DNA of 64,000 bases from Leptospiraceae bacterium (lineage in GTDB: Bacteria; Spirochaetota; Leptospiria; Turneriellales; Turneriellaceae), in contig JANWWS010000013.1 in NCBI GenBank assembly GCA_025055765.1, positions 310,001 through 374,000 on the forward strand, in the 5' to 3' direction. How positions within the stretch are numbered: position 1 is the stretch's first letter; each line of letters starts with the position of its first letter. The position numbers and the translations under genes were made by a program. A model generated the notes under the pieces. The model was given only the letters and a program-made list of their open reading frames with translations, ran no database searches and was not told the DNA's origin. Positions 46,650-56,438 of this stretch are shown here, piece by piece.

Positions 46650-49600
46650 ATGCTTATGCTTGGTAACTCAAAGTCCCACAGCAGCTGGCTTTTTCTCTAT
46701 GTCTTGATTTCCCATATTAGTCCCCTCGAGTTGCAGGTACCTAAGATCTTCCGCCAGGAAGAAACACCCGAAATTTTTATTTACACCTACCCCACTGGCA
46801 AGGTCCATCTTCGAGTATACCGCGTTGAAAATCCTGTCGACTTTCTCTTAAAACAAGATAAAGAGCTTGCTCCCCAGAAATTATCTTCTTTGCGCCGAGC
46901 AAGCTCAGGATTTGCCATGTGGCAGGCCTTCGCAGAAAATCTGCGTTATTGTTTTTACTCAATGGCACGTAGCTACATCCGCCCCACACACAGGGAAGCC
47001 TTGCGTAAATTCTTGCATCTCAAATCTTACGCCTATCCTTATCATGAACTTTTTCCTGAAGAAAATCTCTTTGGGAAATTACCCTTGCCCTTAGTTAAAG
47101 AATGGTCGCTCCCCATGAAACCCCATCAGGGATACATGCGTCGTCTATCTGTGCCTATCTCAGATACTGGCTTCTACCTTTTGGAGGCAAGCCATGGTAA
47201 TTCCATTGTCCATGCCCCGTTAATTAAAAGTAACCTGAATCTTTTGGTAAAAGAAGGGGTTACCTCAAGACTTGTCTATGCCCTAGATCGCCGTGGTAAT
47301 CGTCTTGATGAAGCAGAGCTTTTTGTCTTTAGCAGGCAAGGAGAGCTTCCCTTGGAGCTTGTGGGCCAGAAAAAAGTAAAAGAAGGAATTTTCCATGAAA
47401 AAGACAGTGATATTCCCATCTCCGGTGAAACTCTTTACTTACTTAAATACAAGGGGGAATATGTCTTATCAGACATTTATTACTACTTGCGCAGCACCCA
47501 GAAGAATTATCGAGCCGCTATTTTTACAGATCGCCCTCTATATCGCCCAGGACATACAGTAATCATAAGTGGTCTTGTCTATAAACATGATAAGGAGGTG
47601 TTAACACCTTATGAAACTACGGCAGAACTAACAGTTAAAGATCCTGAAGAAAATACCATTTTAACTCGCCATATTAATTTAGAGGCGTCTGGAAATTTTA
47701 CAACAAATTTTGTCTTACCTCAGCATAGCCCCTTGGGTGTCTATGTAGTTACTCTTCAAATTCATGGCAAAACCGAGTACACCCAATTTTATGTTGAGGA
47801 GTATCGCAAGAGTAGTTTTTATGTAAAAATAGAGCCTCTCTCTTCTGTTTACTTGCATCAAGACACAGCTCGTGTCAAAATTAAAGCGGCCTATTACTCG
47901 CAAGAACCTCTAGCAAACGCCACCGTTCAATATGAAATCCAAAAGGCATCGCTTGTGCGTCCCTTTTGGACTTTCTTTCGCTATTCATGGTATTACGATG
48001 ACGGCAGCTCCTACATTCCCTATGAACCTATCCTAGAAGGTGAGGGAAAAACAAACGAAGCCGGCGAGTTAGAAATTAGCTTTAAAGTAGAAAGCGTTGA
48101 AGATGCCGATACAACCTACCAGGTGGTAGCCCATGTCACGGGCATAACCCGAGAAACCGTTAGAAGTGCTCTTTCTATCCCCGTTAGCCGCAGTGAATAC
48201 CGACTTTTCCTTGAACAAGACCGTTGGTATTATTTTGCAGGAGAAAAAGCCCGTTTTGTTATTCGAGCCGAAAATGTGCTTAAGCAAGAAGCTCAAGCTG
48301 GGCTTAGGATTAACGTGGAGTTCTTTCACGTCTCCTATTTGGGAGACCAAGAGAGGTATGAGAAAATCTCGGAAACCACTGTAGTGACTAACGAAGAGGG
48401 TGAAGCTTTGGCAACACACTTATTTGGCCCTAAGGAAGGTCATTATGAGGTACGCATTTCCGCAACAGATGCGCATAACCGAACAACCATGGAAAGATTT
48501 TCTTTTTGGGTATATTCCCAAAATGGCTTCCCATCATATGCTCAGGAAGAGATCCAACTTTTGCCTGACAAAACAAAATATACACCTCACGATACTATCA
48601 AACTAAAAATAAACTCCCCCTCTCAAGAAGCAGAAAAGCTAATTGTCTTTGAAGCTGAAGACATCTTAGGTTTTGAAATCCTGCCCCCCGGCAAAAGCTT
48701 CGTAGAGATTAAAATAAGAGATGTTTTCATGCCGAATTTTGTCATCACGGCCCATGCTCTCCACAACGATCGCTTTTATTATGGCACAAAACAAATTGTA
48801 GTGCCACCTGAACATAAATTCTTGCAAGTAGAGATTTTACCAAATAGCAAAAAATACCAACCCAAAGAAAAAGCTGAGCTAAGCCTGCGCATACGTGATG
48901 CTATGGGTAAGCCAGTACAAGCCCACTTTTTCCTTGCCGTAGTGGACGAGGCAATCTTTGCTCTGAAATCACCTGCCTTTTCTCACCTAGGCGAAGTTTT
49001 TTATCCCAAACGAGGGCATTTGGTCTACACGACAGATTCCTCTGCCTTTCGGCTTTATGCAAGCTCGCGCAAGATTTCCCTCTACACTTTCTTGAAAAAC
49101 CCAAAAGAGCGCTATTTAGGGGAATTTAAAAAGGCTGCTTTAGCTCAAGAGCTGAATTACCTGCGCACAGATTTTCGCGACACAGCTTTCTTTAAAGAAG
49201 GCAGAACCAATGAAAACGGTTTGGCTAAGATTCATTTCGATTTCCCCGACAATCTCACTTTATGGCGCATCACCGTGCATGCAGCCACAAGACATGGCGA
49301 ATTTGGTACTTCTGTAGTAAAAGTACCTGTTGGGAAAGATTTTTCCATAAGATTTGCGCTACCACGGTTCGTGCGCGAGAATGACACCGCTGTAGTGGGT
49401 GTCATTCTCAATAACCGTCATGGACAAAAGCTAAAGGCTTCTCTCGCCCACAAAGTAGAAGGAGCCGAGTTTGTCACAGAACCCCCGAAAGAGTTAATTC
49501 TTGCCCCCTCTTCGCAAATGCGCTACGATCTCACCCTGCAGGTCGCCGATCTTTCTAGGTATGAGAAGCTAAAACTGACCGTCTCTGCCCAAGCCATGGA

Positions 49601-51242
49601 AAGCGATGCTCTAGAGCAAGAAATCCCCATTTTGCCAAGCGGCATACGTCGAACCTTAAGTAGCCAAAAAATCTTTAGACATGATGAAAAATCAGGTAGG
49701 CTTTTGCTAAAAACCGAAAACAAGGATAAGAAAATCGTAGAGATAAGTGCCATATCGGGAGTTCTTGGAACCGTTGAGGAAAGTCTTCCCTACCTTATGG
49801 CTTATCCCTATGGTTGCGTAGAACAAACCCTTTCACGTTTTTTGCCGCTGCAGTATGCCCTATATCTTTCTCAAAAACTAAAAATCCCCTATCCAGTGCC
49901 CCAAGAAGAGGTTGATAAAATGGTAAAAATGGGTCTTCAAAAACTTTACCAATACCAGCATGATGACGGGGGATGGGGATGGTGGCATTTTGATGAGACA
50001 AATCTCTATATGACGGCTTATGTATTGGATGCTCTATATCAAGCCAAAATAGCTGGCATCCAGCTAGACAATATGGTAATAGAAAAGGCGGTAAATGCTT
50101 TAGCACAAATGCTGCGAAATGAGTTTGGCTTAAGCAAATCTCGTGAAGAGGTAATCTATGGCTATCTTGTCCTCTCTCTCTACAAAAAGCTCTCGGGCCA
50201 AGAATTAGCTATTCTAGAAAATTACGCCTCCCAGGCTTCTGCCAAGACCTACTTACTTGCCCTTTTAGCCCAACATGCGGCAAGACTGGGTCAAAAAAGA
50301 CTTTTTGAGCTTAGCTTGCAAAAACTTTTAGAGCGCCAAAAAAGCACAGCCAGTGGTATTTTTTTTGAAGAAAATTCCTCTGAATCTTATCGTTGGTATG
50401 GCGACACACTAGAAGCCACAGCACACGCTCTTTTAGCTATAAGAAATAGCGCTAACCACATGAGGAAATTGGGAGAAGAAATTGTACTTTATCTTCTCTC
50501 TCGAAAACAACACCGCTACTGGAATAATACTCGTACAACTTCGCTTTTAGTGAGAGCCTTAGGCGAATACGCTTTATATACTAGAGAAAAACGTGCTCTT
50601 GGACAAATTACCCTTTATCTAAATAACGAGCCCATTGTCATTGAGCAAAGAGCACTAGGACAAAACTATTTCTCTTGGAAAAAAGAGCTTAGAGAGGCAA
50701 ATCTTGAAATTCGCTTTGAGCGCACAGAGTCGGGACTTTTTTATTTAAGAGCTCAGGCTAGTTTTTTTCAAAAAAACCCTCCTCCCACAAGTGGCCTATT
50801 TAATTTAGAACGGCAATATTATCTTTTAGAGAGGGTAGGAGAGGAAGAGATAAGTTACCGGCTTTCCCCCAAGCCACAGAAAAGTTTTCATGTGGGAGAG
50901 CTTGTAGCAAGTGTACAATTATTTAAAGCAAAGCAAAGCTACGAGTACTTAATAGTGGAAGACTTTCATCCTGCTGGTTTTGAACCTGTTCCCTATCTCC
51001 TGCCCTATTTAGACAAGAGATTTTTAGACAACGTGGATGCCCATTCAGGAAGGGAAATTTTCGATGACCGAACGGTGACAAGTAAACGCGAATTTTTCGG
51101 CGAAAGTACGTGGTATATTGTACAAATCTACCGTGCCCAATACCCGGGCCGCTATTTAGCTGCCGCCTCGCAGGGGGGTATGATGTACTATCCTGAACAT
51201 AATAGCTACACGTCTTATGAGCTCATCTCTATTGAGGAATAA
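46650..51242 (+). CDS. Alpha-2-macroglobulin family protein with thioester motif
   Basis: 1530 residues with an N-terminal signal segment (SSWLFLYVLISHISPLE). Macroglobulin MG domains run through the first half, including FTDRPLYRPGHTVIISGLVYK; the second half has the WRITVHAATRHGEFG stretch, then the thioester Cys1056-Val-Glu-Gln1059 in YPYGCVEQTLSRF, then alpha/alpha-toroid repeats (DDGGWGWWHFDETNLYMTAYVLDAL). Such proteins trap attacking proteases through the thioester. No lipobox and no PbpC gene beside it, both common with the E. coli type. Its end overlaps a small secreted protein gene by 26 bases. Confidence 0.93.
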   Translation: MLMLGNSKSHSSWLFLYVLISHISPLELQVPKIFRQEETPEIFIYTYPTGKVHLRVYRVENPVDFLLKQDKELAPQKLSSLRRASSGFAMWQAFAENLRYCFYSMARSYIRPTHREALRKFLHLKSYAYPYHELFPEENLFGKLPLPLVKEWSLPMKPHQGYMRRLSVPISDTGFYLLEASHGNSIVHAPLIKSNLNLLVKEGVTSRLVYALDRRGNRLDEAELFVFSRQGELPLELVGQKKVKEGIFHEKDSDIPISGETLYLLKYKGEYVLSDIYYYLRSTQKNYRAAIFTDRPLYRPGHTVIISGLVYKHDKEVLTPYETTAELTVKDPEENTILTRHINLEASGNFTTNFVLPQHSPLGVYVVTLQIHGKTEYTQFYVEEYRKSSFYVKIEPLSSVYLHQDTARVKIKAAYYSQEPLANATVQYEIQKASLVRPFWTFFRYSWYYDDGSSYIPYEPILEGEGKTNEAGELEISFKVESVEDADTTYQVVAHVTGITRETVRSALSIPVSRSEYRLFLEQDRWYYFAGEKARFVIRAENVLKQEAQAGLRINVEFFHVSYLGDQERYEKISETTVVTNEEGEALATHLFGPKEGHYEVRISATDAHNRTTMERFSFWVYSQNGFPSYAQEEIQLLPDKTKYTPHDTIKLKINSPSQEAEKLIVFEAEDILGFEILPPGKSFVEIKIRDVFMPNFVITAHALHNDRFYYGTKQIVVPPEHKFLQVEILPNSKKYQPKEKAELSLRIRDAMGKPVQAHFFLAVVDEAIFALKSPAFSHLGEVFYPKRGHLVYTTDSSAFRLYASSRKISLYTFLKNPKERYLGEFKKAALAQELNYLRTDFRDTAFFKEGRTNENGLAKIHFDFPDNLTLWRITVHAATRHGEFGTSVVKVPVGKDFSIRFALPRFVRENDTAVVGVILNNRHGQKLKASLAHKVEGAEFVTEPPKELILAPSSQMRYDLTLQVADLSRYEKLKLTVSAQAMESDALEQEIPILPSGIRRTLSSQKIFRHDEKSGRLLLKTENKDKKIVEISAISGVLGTVEESLPYLMAYPYGCVEQTLSRFLPLQYALYLSQKLKIPYPVPQEEVDKMVKMGLQKLYQYQHDDGGWGWWHFDETNLYMTAYVLDALYQAKIAGIQLDNMVIEKAVNALAQMLRNEFGLSKSREEVIYGYLVLSLYKKLSGQELAILENYASQASAKTYLLALLAQHAARLGQKRLFELSLQKLLERQKSTASGIFFEENSSESYRWYGDTLEATAHALLAIRNSANHMRKLGEEIVLYLLSRKQHRYWNNTRTTSLLVRALGEYALYTREKRALGQITLYLNNEPIVIEQRALGQNYFSWKKELREANLEIRFERTESGLFYLRAQASFFQKNPPPTSGLFNLERQYYLLERVGEEEISYRLSPKPQKSFHVGELVASVQLFKAKQSYEYLIVEDFHPAGFEPVPYLLPYLDKRFLDNVDAHSGREIFDDRTVTSKREFFGESTWYIVQIYRAQYPGRYLAAASQGGMMYYPEHNSYTSYELISIEE

Positions 51243-51726
51243 ACTCTACTTTTTCTTTTTTGGGAGTTTTTATCTCTCAGCTCAGGAAATATGGCTTATT
51301 AGCGCGAAACCCTCGCCAGAGCTCTTTGATAGCGTCTCTTTTTTTTCTAAATGGCGTAAGAGAAAAATCGTGTTTATCTCGCAAGAAAAACTACGGGAGA
51401 GCTACCCCAAGCTTGCCCTACTGCCTCACAACGAAGGCCAGGTGCCATACCTGTTGTTTTATCAAAAAAGACTATTAAAATTCGGCTTTTTAGATAAAAG
51501 CAAGAGCCTAGTCGACTTAGAAAATGAGCTTTTTCAAGAAATGGCAACTTATCTTGCGCAAAGGCAAAAACCCCAAGAGTTTTATGCCTGGCATTATGCT
51601 TATCTTGCTTACTTAACCCAAAACAAAAAAGAAGCATTATTTTGGCTTACACATTTGCGCAAGCAAAAGCTTTCTGGGCAAGACAGAAAAGCTCTCCTTG
51701 TGCTGCAGAGTTTATTTTACAACTAA
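51217..51726 (+). CDS. Small secreted protein coupled to the alpha-2-macroglobulin gene
   Basis: 169 residues. Hydrophobic N-terminus ([14 protein letters not shown]) reads as a signal peptide. The rest is helical and basic ([44 protein letters not shown]), with a possible TPR-like helix pair at the end. No family recognised. The ATG lies inside the end of the macroglobulin gene, so they are translated together and may act together. Its end overlaps the uvrB end by 15 bases, tail to tail. Confidence 0.7.
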   Translation: MSSSLLRNKLYFFFFGSFYLSAQEIWLISAKPSPELFDSVSFFSKWRKRKIVFISQEKLRESYPKLALLPHNEGQVPYLLFYQKRLLKFGFLDKSKSLVDLENELFQEMATYLAQRQKPQEFYAWHYAYLAYLTQNKKEALFWLTHLRKQKLSGQDRKALLVLQSLFYN

Positions 51727-53721
51727 CTCATTTTCACTTACTGCTGGCTCTGCTTTCCCTTGAAGGAGATCTCGTAGTATAGCAGCCAACTCAAAATTGA
51801 GTTCCTTCGCTGCGGCAAACATAGCCCGGCGTACCTGCTCTTCCCATGCCTTTCGGGAGGAAAAATTGCGAGGATGATATTTTGCCAGGATCTCATCGTA
51901 CATCCGCTCTTCTTGCTCAAATTGTATTTTTTCACGCTCAATGATGTCTACTACTTGTTTTACGACACTTCGGGGAGTAATACCATGTTCTCTATTGTAT
52001 TTCTCTTGGATAGCCCGTCGCCTTCGGGTTTCTTCAATAGCATATTTCATAGACTCAGTTATGGTATCGGCATAGAGAATAGCCTTACCGTTTACATTGC
52101 GAGCCGCCCTCCCAATAGTCTGAATAAGGGACCTTTTTGAGCGCAGGTACCCTTCTTTATCAGCATCTAAAATGGCCACAAGGGATACCTCAGGTATATC
52201 TAACCCCTCTCTTAAAAGGTTTATACCAACAAGACAGTCAAATTCTCCCTTGCGCAAGTCGCGAATAATTTCTACTCTTTCAAGAGCATCGATTTCGGAA
52301 TGCATATAGCGTACCCTTAGTCCAAGATCGTTAAAGTAATCAGTAAGGGCCTCCGCCATTTTCTTAGTAAGGGTAGTAACAAGAACCCTCTCGTTTTTCT
52401 CGGCACGGAGGGTGATTTCGCGGGCTAAATCTTCTATTTGGTTTGCAGTAGGACGCACCTCGATTTCAGGATCCAAAAGACCTGTTGGGCGATTGATTTG
52501 CTCCACATGGATCAAGGTACGCGACAGTTCATATTCAGCTGGGGTGGCAGAGACATAGAGAACATTTTGTGCCATTTGCTCAAACTCTTCAAAATTCAAA
52601 GGCCTATTATCTAAAGCGGACGGGAGGCGAAACCCATACTCGACTAGGGTCTCCTTGCGGCTTCGGTCTCCTGCATACATCCCTGCAATTTGGGGGATAG
52701 TTACATGACTTTCATCAATAATAAGCAAGAATTCATCGCCAAAATAATCCATAAGACAGGCAGGGCGACTGCCCGGTGGCCGTCCCGTCAGATGTCGCGA
52801 GTAATTTTCAATCCCATTACAATAACCCATTTCCTTAAGCATCTCGAGATCATATAAGGTTCTCTGGCGAATTCTCTCGGCCTCCAAGAGCTTTCCTGCA
52901 TTTTTAAAATAAGCAATTCGCTCTTCCAGCTCTGCCCGAATAGATACCAGTGCTTGCTCGAGCATCTCGGGAGCTGTGATAAAGTGTTTAGCCGGATAAA
53001 TGGCAGCATGGCGATATCCTGTTTTTCTTTTACCACTTAAGGGATCAAAATGGCTTATACTTTGAAGCTCCTCATCAAAAAACTCTAAACGGTACGCATC
53101 TTGGCTATAAGCAGGGAAAATTTCAAAAATATCGCCTCTTAGACGAAAGGCACCAGGCTGCAATACTTGGTCGTTACGCACATATTGCATCCGCAAGAGT
53201 CTTTGGATAAGTTTCTGCCTTTGGTATTTTTCGCCTACGCTTAGAAAAAGAACAGAGTCGCGGTAGGTCTCGGGGGATCCCAATCCGTAGATAGCGCTCA
53301 CACTCGCCACAACAATGACATCTCGGCGCTCTAAAATAGAAGCTGTTGCCCGAAGTCTCAGCATGTCAATTTCGTCATTAATTGATGATTCCTTTTCAAT
53401 ATAGGTATCTGTGGTGGGGATATAGGCCTCTGGTTGATAGTAATCGTAATAGCTGATAAAATACTCAACGGCATTTTCAGGAAAAAAGTCTTTAAATTCT
53501 CGATAAAGCTGGGCTGCCAGAGTTTTGTTGTGTGTCATAACTAAAGTGGGGCGGTTTAATCTTTCAATGACTCCCGCCATGGTAAGTGTCTTGCCAGAAC
53601 CTGTAACCCCCACAAGCACGGCTTTCCCAGTCCGTGATTCTAGAGCCTTTGTTAACTCTTCAATGGCCCGTGGTTGATCCCCCGCTGGAGGGTATGGTGC
53701 TTTTAATATAAATTTATTCAT
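51712..53721 (-). CDS. uvrB: Excinuclease ABC subunit B
   Basis: 669 residues, standard. DNA damage-verifying helicase of nucleotide excision repair, working with UvrA and UvrC (not in window). Walker [12 protein letters not shown], beta-hairpin [16 protein letters not shown] box, [33 protein letters not shown], and the C-terminal UVR helix pair for UvrC contact ([19 protein letters not shown]). The start overlaps the FtsB-like gene by 8 bases. No LexA box is evident. Confidence 0.98.
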   Translation of the reverse strand: MNKFILKAPYPPAGDQPRAIEELTKALESRTGKAVLVGVTGSGKTLTMAGVIERLNRPTLVMTHNKTLAAQLYREFKDFFPENAVEYFISYYDYYQPEAYIPTTDTYIEKESSINDEIDMLRLRATASILERRDVIVVASVSAIYGLGSPETYRDSVLFLSVGEKYQRQKLIQRLLRMQYVRNDQVLQPGAFRLRGDIFEIFPAYSQDAYRLEFFDEELQSISHFDPLSGKRKTGYRHAAIYPAKHFITAPEMLEQALVSIRAELEERIAYFKNAGKLLEAERIRQRTLYDLEMLKEMGYCNGIENYSRHLTGRPPGSRPACLMDYFGDEFLLIIDESHVTIPQIAGMYAGDRSRKETLVEYGFRLPSALDNRPLNFEEFEQMAQNVLYVSATPAEYELSRTLIHVEQINRPTGLLDPEIEVRPTANQIEDLAREITLRAEKNERVLVTTLTKKMAEALTDYFNDLGLRVRYMHSEIDALERVEIIRDLRKGEFDCLVGINLLREGLDIPEVSLVAILDADKEGYLRSKRSLIQTIGRAARNVNGKAILYADTITESMKYAIEETRRRRAIQEKYNREHGITPRSVVKQVVDIIEREKIQFEQEERMYDEILAKYHPRNFSSRKAWEEQVRRAMFAAAKELNFELAAILRDLLQGKAEPAVSENELVVK

Positions 53722-54043
53722 GGCTTTCTTTTTGGGTTTGCGGTAGCTCGAGAGTCACTATTTTTTGACCAAGATGTACAGGTAGATAGCCGTATTTTTC
53801 CCGGAAAAGTTTTTCCATCCGCTCAGCACTGGAATATTTAGCTACTTTAAGGCGCAGCTCTTCTACTTCAAGGTATAACCGCCTCTCCTGTCTTGCCAAT
53901 TTTTTCAATTCGTAGCGAAGATTGGCCATTTGTATGTTGCGGTAGAGATAAAAAAACACCACTAAGAAAACAGCAAAGAAAATAGCAGCTAGTGACAGCA
54001 TGGCCTTTAAATCACTTCTACGGTCAAAGGGAAATTCAAGCAT
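53714..54043 (-). CDS. Septum formation initiator / FtsB-FtsL-like protein
   Basis: 109 residues: a short cytoplasmic head, one helix ([22 protein letters not shown]), then a heptad coiled coil ([26 protein letters not shown]) ending in [20 protein letters not shown], close to the FtsB/DivIC ending. Such proteins bridge FtsQ and FtsW/FtsI in the divisome. The family is divergent, so FtsB against FtsL cannot be decided. Overlaps uvrB by 8 bases. Confidence 0.75.
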   Translation of the reverse strand: MLEFPFDRRSDLKAMLSLAAIFFAVFLVVFFYLYRNIQMANLRYELKKLARQERRLYLEVEELRLKVAKYSSAERMEKLFREKYGYLPVHLGQKIVTLELPQTQKESHE

Positions 54044-54063
54044 GGCTTTATTTAAATCTCATA

Positions 54064-54801
54064 ATGAAAATCACAATCAAAAACTACTTTTCATGGTGGC
54101 TCTTTATAGGAAGAAAACCTATCGCAATAGGCCGCTATAAAAGCCATATCCTATTCTTTCTTCTGTTTTTACTTGTTTTAGCTATTGTGATAGCCAATCT
54201 TTCCTTGGATTATCTTTATAAAGACCGCATGTATACTAAATTAGAGCTTATCCCACCGGTAGAGGCCATCCTTATACCAGGGGCCAGTGTTATTCGTGGA
54301 AAAAAACCTTCTGGTATTCTTATTGAAAGGTTAGAGAAAGGCATTGAACTTTATCGCTACGGTAAGGCACCCAAAATTATATTATCAGGAGATAACTCTG
54401 GCACCCACTATAACGAAGTGCTGGTTATGAAGAATTTTTGCCTCAGAAAAGGGGTAAGGCCAGATGATCTTTTTCTCGACCACTCTGGTGTGCGTACTCT
54501 AGATACCTTGTTCCGCAGTAAACATGTGTTTTTAGCACATAAGATCATTTTTGTCACCCAAAGACTTTACATGGGCCGTGCCCTTTATCTTGCCGACAAC
54601 CTAGGGCTTATTGCTTATGGTTACCTTGCGGACAGCGAACGTGTTAGTTTAAGCTGGCAAATGTACCTACGAGAATTCTTAGCGCGCTACCGAGCCTTAT
54701 ATGATGTGCTCACCAAGAATTACCCCCCCTTACCAACAGAGACCTTTCCTCTTTCTGGCAGTGCAAAAAAGTCGTGGGAGAAGCTACCCTCACCCCCTTA
54801 A
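54064..54801 (+). CDS. SanA/YdcF-like (DUF218) membrane protein
   Basis: 245 residues from the ATG at 54064; longer readings run into the FtsB-like gene on the other strand. One hydrophobic helix (ILFFLLFLLVLAIVIANLSL), then a DUF218 domain with PVEAILIPGASV, GIELYRYGKAPKIILSGDN, YNEVLVMKNFCLRKGV and TLDTLFRSKHVF, very like SanA of enteric bacteria, which affects envelope permeability to vancomycin by an unknown reaction. The conserved arginine and acidic residues of the presumed active site appear kept. Its last 12 bases overlap the response regulator end. Confidence 0.82.
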   Translation: MKITIKNYFSWWLFIGRKPIAIGRYKSHILFFLLFLLVLAIVIANLSLDYLYKDRMYTKLELIPPVEAILIPGASVIRGKKPSGILIERLEKGIELYRYGKAPKIILSGDNSGTHYNEVLVMKNFCLRKGVRPDDLFLDHSGVRTLDTLFRSKHVFLAHKIIFVTQRLYMGRALYLADNLGLIAYGYLADSERVSLSWQMYLREFLARYRALYDVLTKNYPPLPTETFPLSGSAKKSWEKLPSPP

Positions 54802-55266
54802 TTCTCGCTCTAGTTCTTCAATACGCTTTTTTAGATTGTTGAGTAGATATTGATTTTCTAAGTTTTCACGGAATTTTTGGATGAGACCTGCTAAGTCTTT
54901 TGCCATCACCTCCATATTCCATGGTTTTTCGTAATAACGGTTTAACCCTCCATAGTTGATAGCTCGAATGGCAGAGTCAAGCCCTGCCTGACCTGTCAAG
55001 AGTATCTTCATAGTGTCTGGGAGAAGTTTGTGCACCTGAGTTAAAAACTCATCTCCTTTCATTCCTGGCATAACTTGATCGGTAATAATGAGTTCAATAA
55101 TTTCGCCCTCGGAAATGGCGGCATGAATAAACTCAAGAGCCTCTTCAGCAGAAAGCGCTGTCACCACTTCATGTGTTTGGGCAAAATAAGTTAAGAGCTG
55201 TTCTTTTAAGGCCTCTACCACGGCGGCTTCATCATCTACACAGAGAATATAGCCCTTTCTATCCAT
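54790..55266 (-). CDS. Response regulator with C-terminal coiled coil
   Basis: 158 residues from ATG 55266 (MDRKGYILCVDDEAAV). Receiver domain with acidic pair in CVDDE, phospho-acceptor aspartate in LIITDQVMPGMKGDEF, Thr in ILLTGQAGLDSA and Lys in YYEKPWN, the pattern of RpfG-type receivers that precede HD-GYP or PAS domains. Here only a short coiled coil (FRENLENQYLLNNLKKRIEELERELRG) follows, so output is by binding. An in-frame ATG at 55347 would add 27 unremarkable residues and leave only eight bases to the divergent gene. No kinase nearby. Confidence 0.85.
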   Translation of the reverse strand: MDRKGYILCVDDEAAVVEALKEQLLTYFAQTHEVVTALSAEEALEFIHAAISEGEIIELIITDQVMPGMKGDEFLTQVHKLLPDTMKILLTGQAGLDSAIRAINYGGLNRYYEKPWNMEVMAKDLAGLIQKFRENLENQYLLNNLKKRIEELERELRG

Positions 55267-55355
55267 ACCAAGAAAGTCAGCTGTAAGTTGATTCGGGAAA
55301 TGGCAACTTTTTTTTAAATTTTTGTCGGAAGTAATTTCCTTGTGCATAATTAAGG

Positions 55356-55784
55356 GTGTTTTTTCTCGCCTGGCCAGTCCTTGCCGCAATAATACTACTG
55401 GCCTGCCAAGGGACAAAAACCATTTACCTGCGGGAAAACCTTATTCTTGCAAAAGCTTATACGGAACCTAGTAAAAAAGATATAGAGCACAAATCGAGAG
55501 AATTTGCCCGGCCAGTTGCCCTTTACCTTTTTTACTATGGAAAGTGGCAAGAGCAAGCTCAATATATCTTAGAAGGTCGCTATCGAGAGGCCTTAAGCTA
55601 CACTGAGGAGCATTATGCTGCTCGAAACAATCGCGCTATCGCTTGTTTTTTCTTAGGCGATTATCGCTGCGCAGAATCCGAGCTCCTGCTAGCGGCCCTC
55701 AGTGAAAACAAAAAAATTCTCCATAACCTGCGTGTGGTCCACAAATGGCAGCAAAAGGACATAAAGATCGTCAAGTCCTTTTAA
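55356..55784 (+). CDS. Small lipoprotein with TPR-like helices
   Basis: 142 residues from a GTG start after TAAGG. Signal peptide FFLAWPVLAAIILLAC gives a lipidated cysteine at residue 17. The mature part is helical; AQYILEGRYREALSYTEEHYAARNNRAIACFFLGDYRCAESELLLAAL reads as two TPR-like units (written here as a span, positions about 69-116). No known family. The next lipoprotein gene starts 40 bases before this one ends, in another frame, so they are coupled and may form a complex. Confidence 0.68.
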   Translation: MFFLAWPVLAAIILLACQGTKTIYLRENLILAKAYTEPSKKDIEHKSREFARPVALYLFYYGKWQEQAQYILEGRYREALSYTEEHYAARNNRAIACFFLGDYRCAESELLLAALSENKKILHNLRVVHKWQQKDIKIVKSF

Positions 55785-56167
55785 TTTTTTCCTTATTTTT
55801 GGCAGGCTGTAGTGTTGCTGATCCTGTTCCCCTAGATTATTTTCGTGGGACTGAGCGTATCAAAGGGGGTAATGCGCCGCCACCTGTTGTACTAAGCTAT
55901 GAGCCCGAAACGAAAATGTTTTCCTGGAGTATGTCCATAGACCCTGACACGGGGGAAGAGGTTCCCGTTTATTTTTTTTATTACGCCCGCGGTAAACTTC
56001 CTTCCTATTTGCACAGTGAGGATTACTTTATTACAGCAGAACGCAGAAACCGCAGCCTAATCCTTGATTGGGTGAGTCTTCCTCCTGGCCGACATTTTTT
56101 TTGGGTCACGGCCTATGATGGTGGCAGAGAAAGCCTCCCCTCTAACATCATTGAACTTTTAAAGTAG
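55745..56167 (+). CDS. Small lipoprotein, fibronectin-III-like fold suspected
   Basis: 140 residues. Signal peptide VLLIFSLFLAGC places the lipid cysteine at residue 22. The mature part has the pattern of a fibronectin type III module: PPPVVLSYEPETKMFSWS, VYFFYYARG, RSLILDWVSLPPGRHFFWVTAYDG and a serine-rich end strand (RESLPSNIIELL). Such lipoproteins often act as surface binding or scaffold pieces; the role is unknown. Overlaps the previous lipoprotein gene by 40 bases and ends two bases before tRNA-Phe on the other strand. Confidence 0.72.
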   Translation: MAAKGHKDRQVLLIFSLFLAGCSVADPVPLDYFRGTERIKGGNAPPPVVLSYEPETKMFSWSMSIDPDTGEEVPVYFFYYARGKLPSYLHSEDYFITAERRNRSLILDWVSLPPGRHFFWVTAYDGGRESLPSNIIELLK

Positions 56168-56169
56168 CT

Positions 56170-56242
56170 TGGCCAGAGACGGAATCGAACCGCCGACACA
56201 AGGATTTTCAGTCCTCCGCTCTACCGACTGAGCTATCTGGCC
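56170..56242 (-). tRNA. tRNA-Phe (GAA anticodon)
   Basis: 73 bases. Acceptor GGCCAGA pairs with TCTGGCC, D-arm GCTC/GAGC, anticodon stem GAGGA/TCCTT with loop CTGAAAA (anticodon GAA, reads UUC/UUU), T-arm GGCGG-TTCGATT-CCGTC with one G-U pair, discriminator A. CCA not encoded. Reads away from the WecG-like gene. Confidence 0.96.
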
Positions 56243-56438
56243 CTGAGTGATCCTAGCACCAGGAAGAGAGCTTTTGCCTAGCTGTAAAGTTTTTTTGCAG
56301 GAAAAATCTCGTGCCGAGCTGTGGCAAGAGCCTAACTATTCGAAGAAGTTGGGCCAGAAACTGCCCAGGGCGAAGCTCTTGACATGCCAGTTCAACGGCG
56401 TATTATGTCTCATGGAAAACTCAGAGGAAATCCATACC

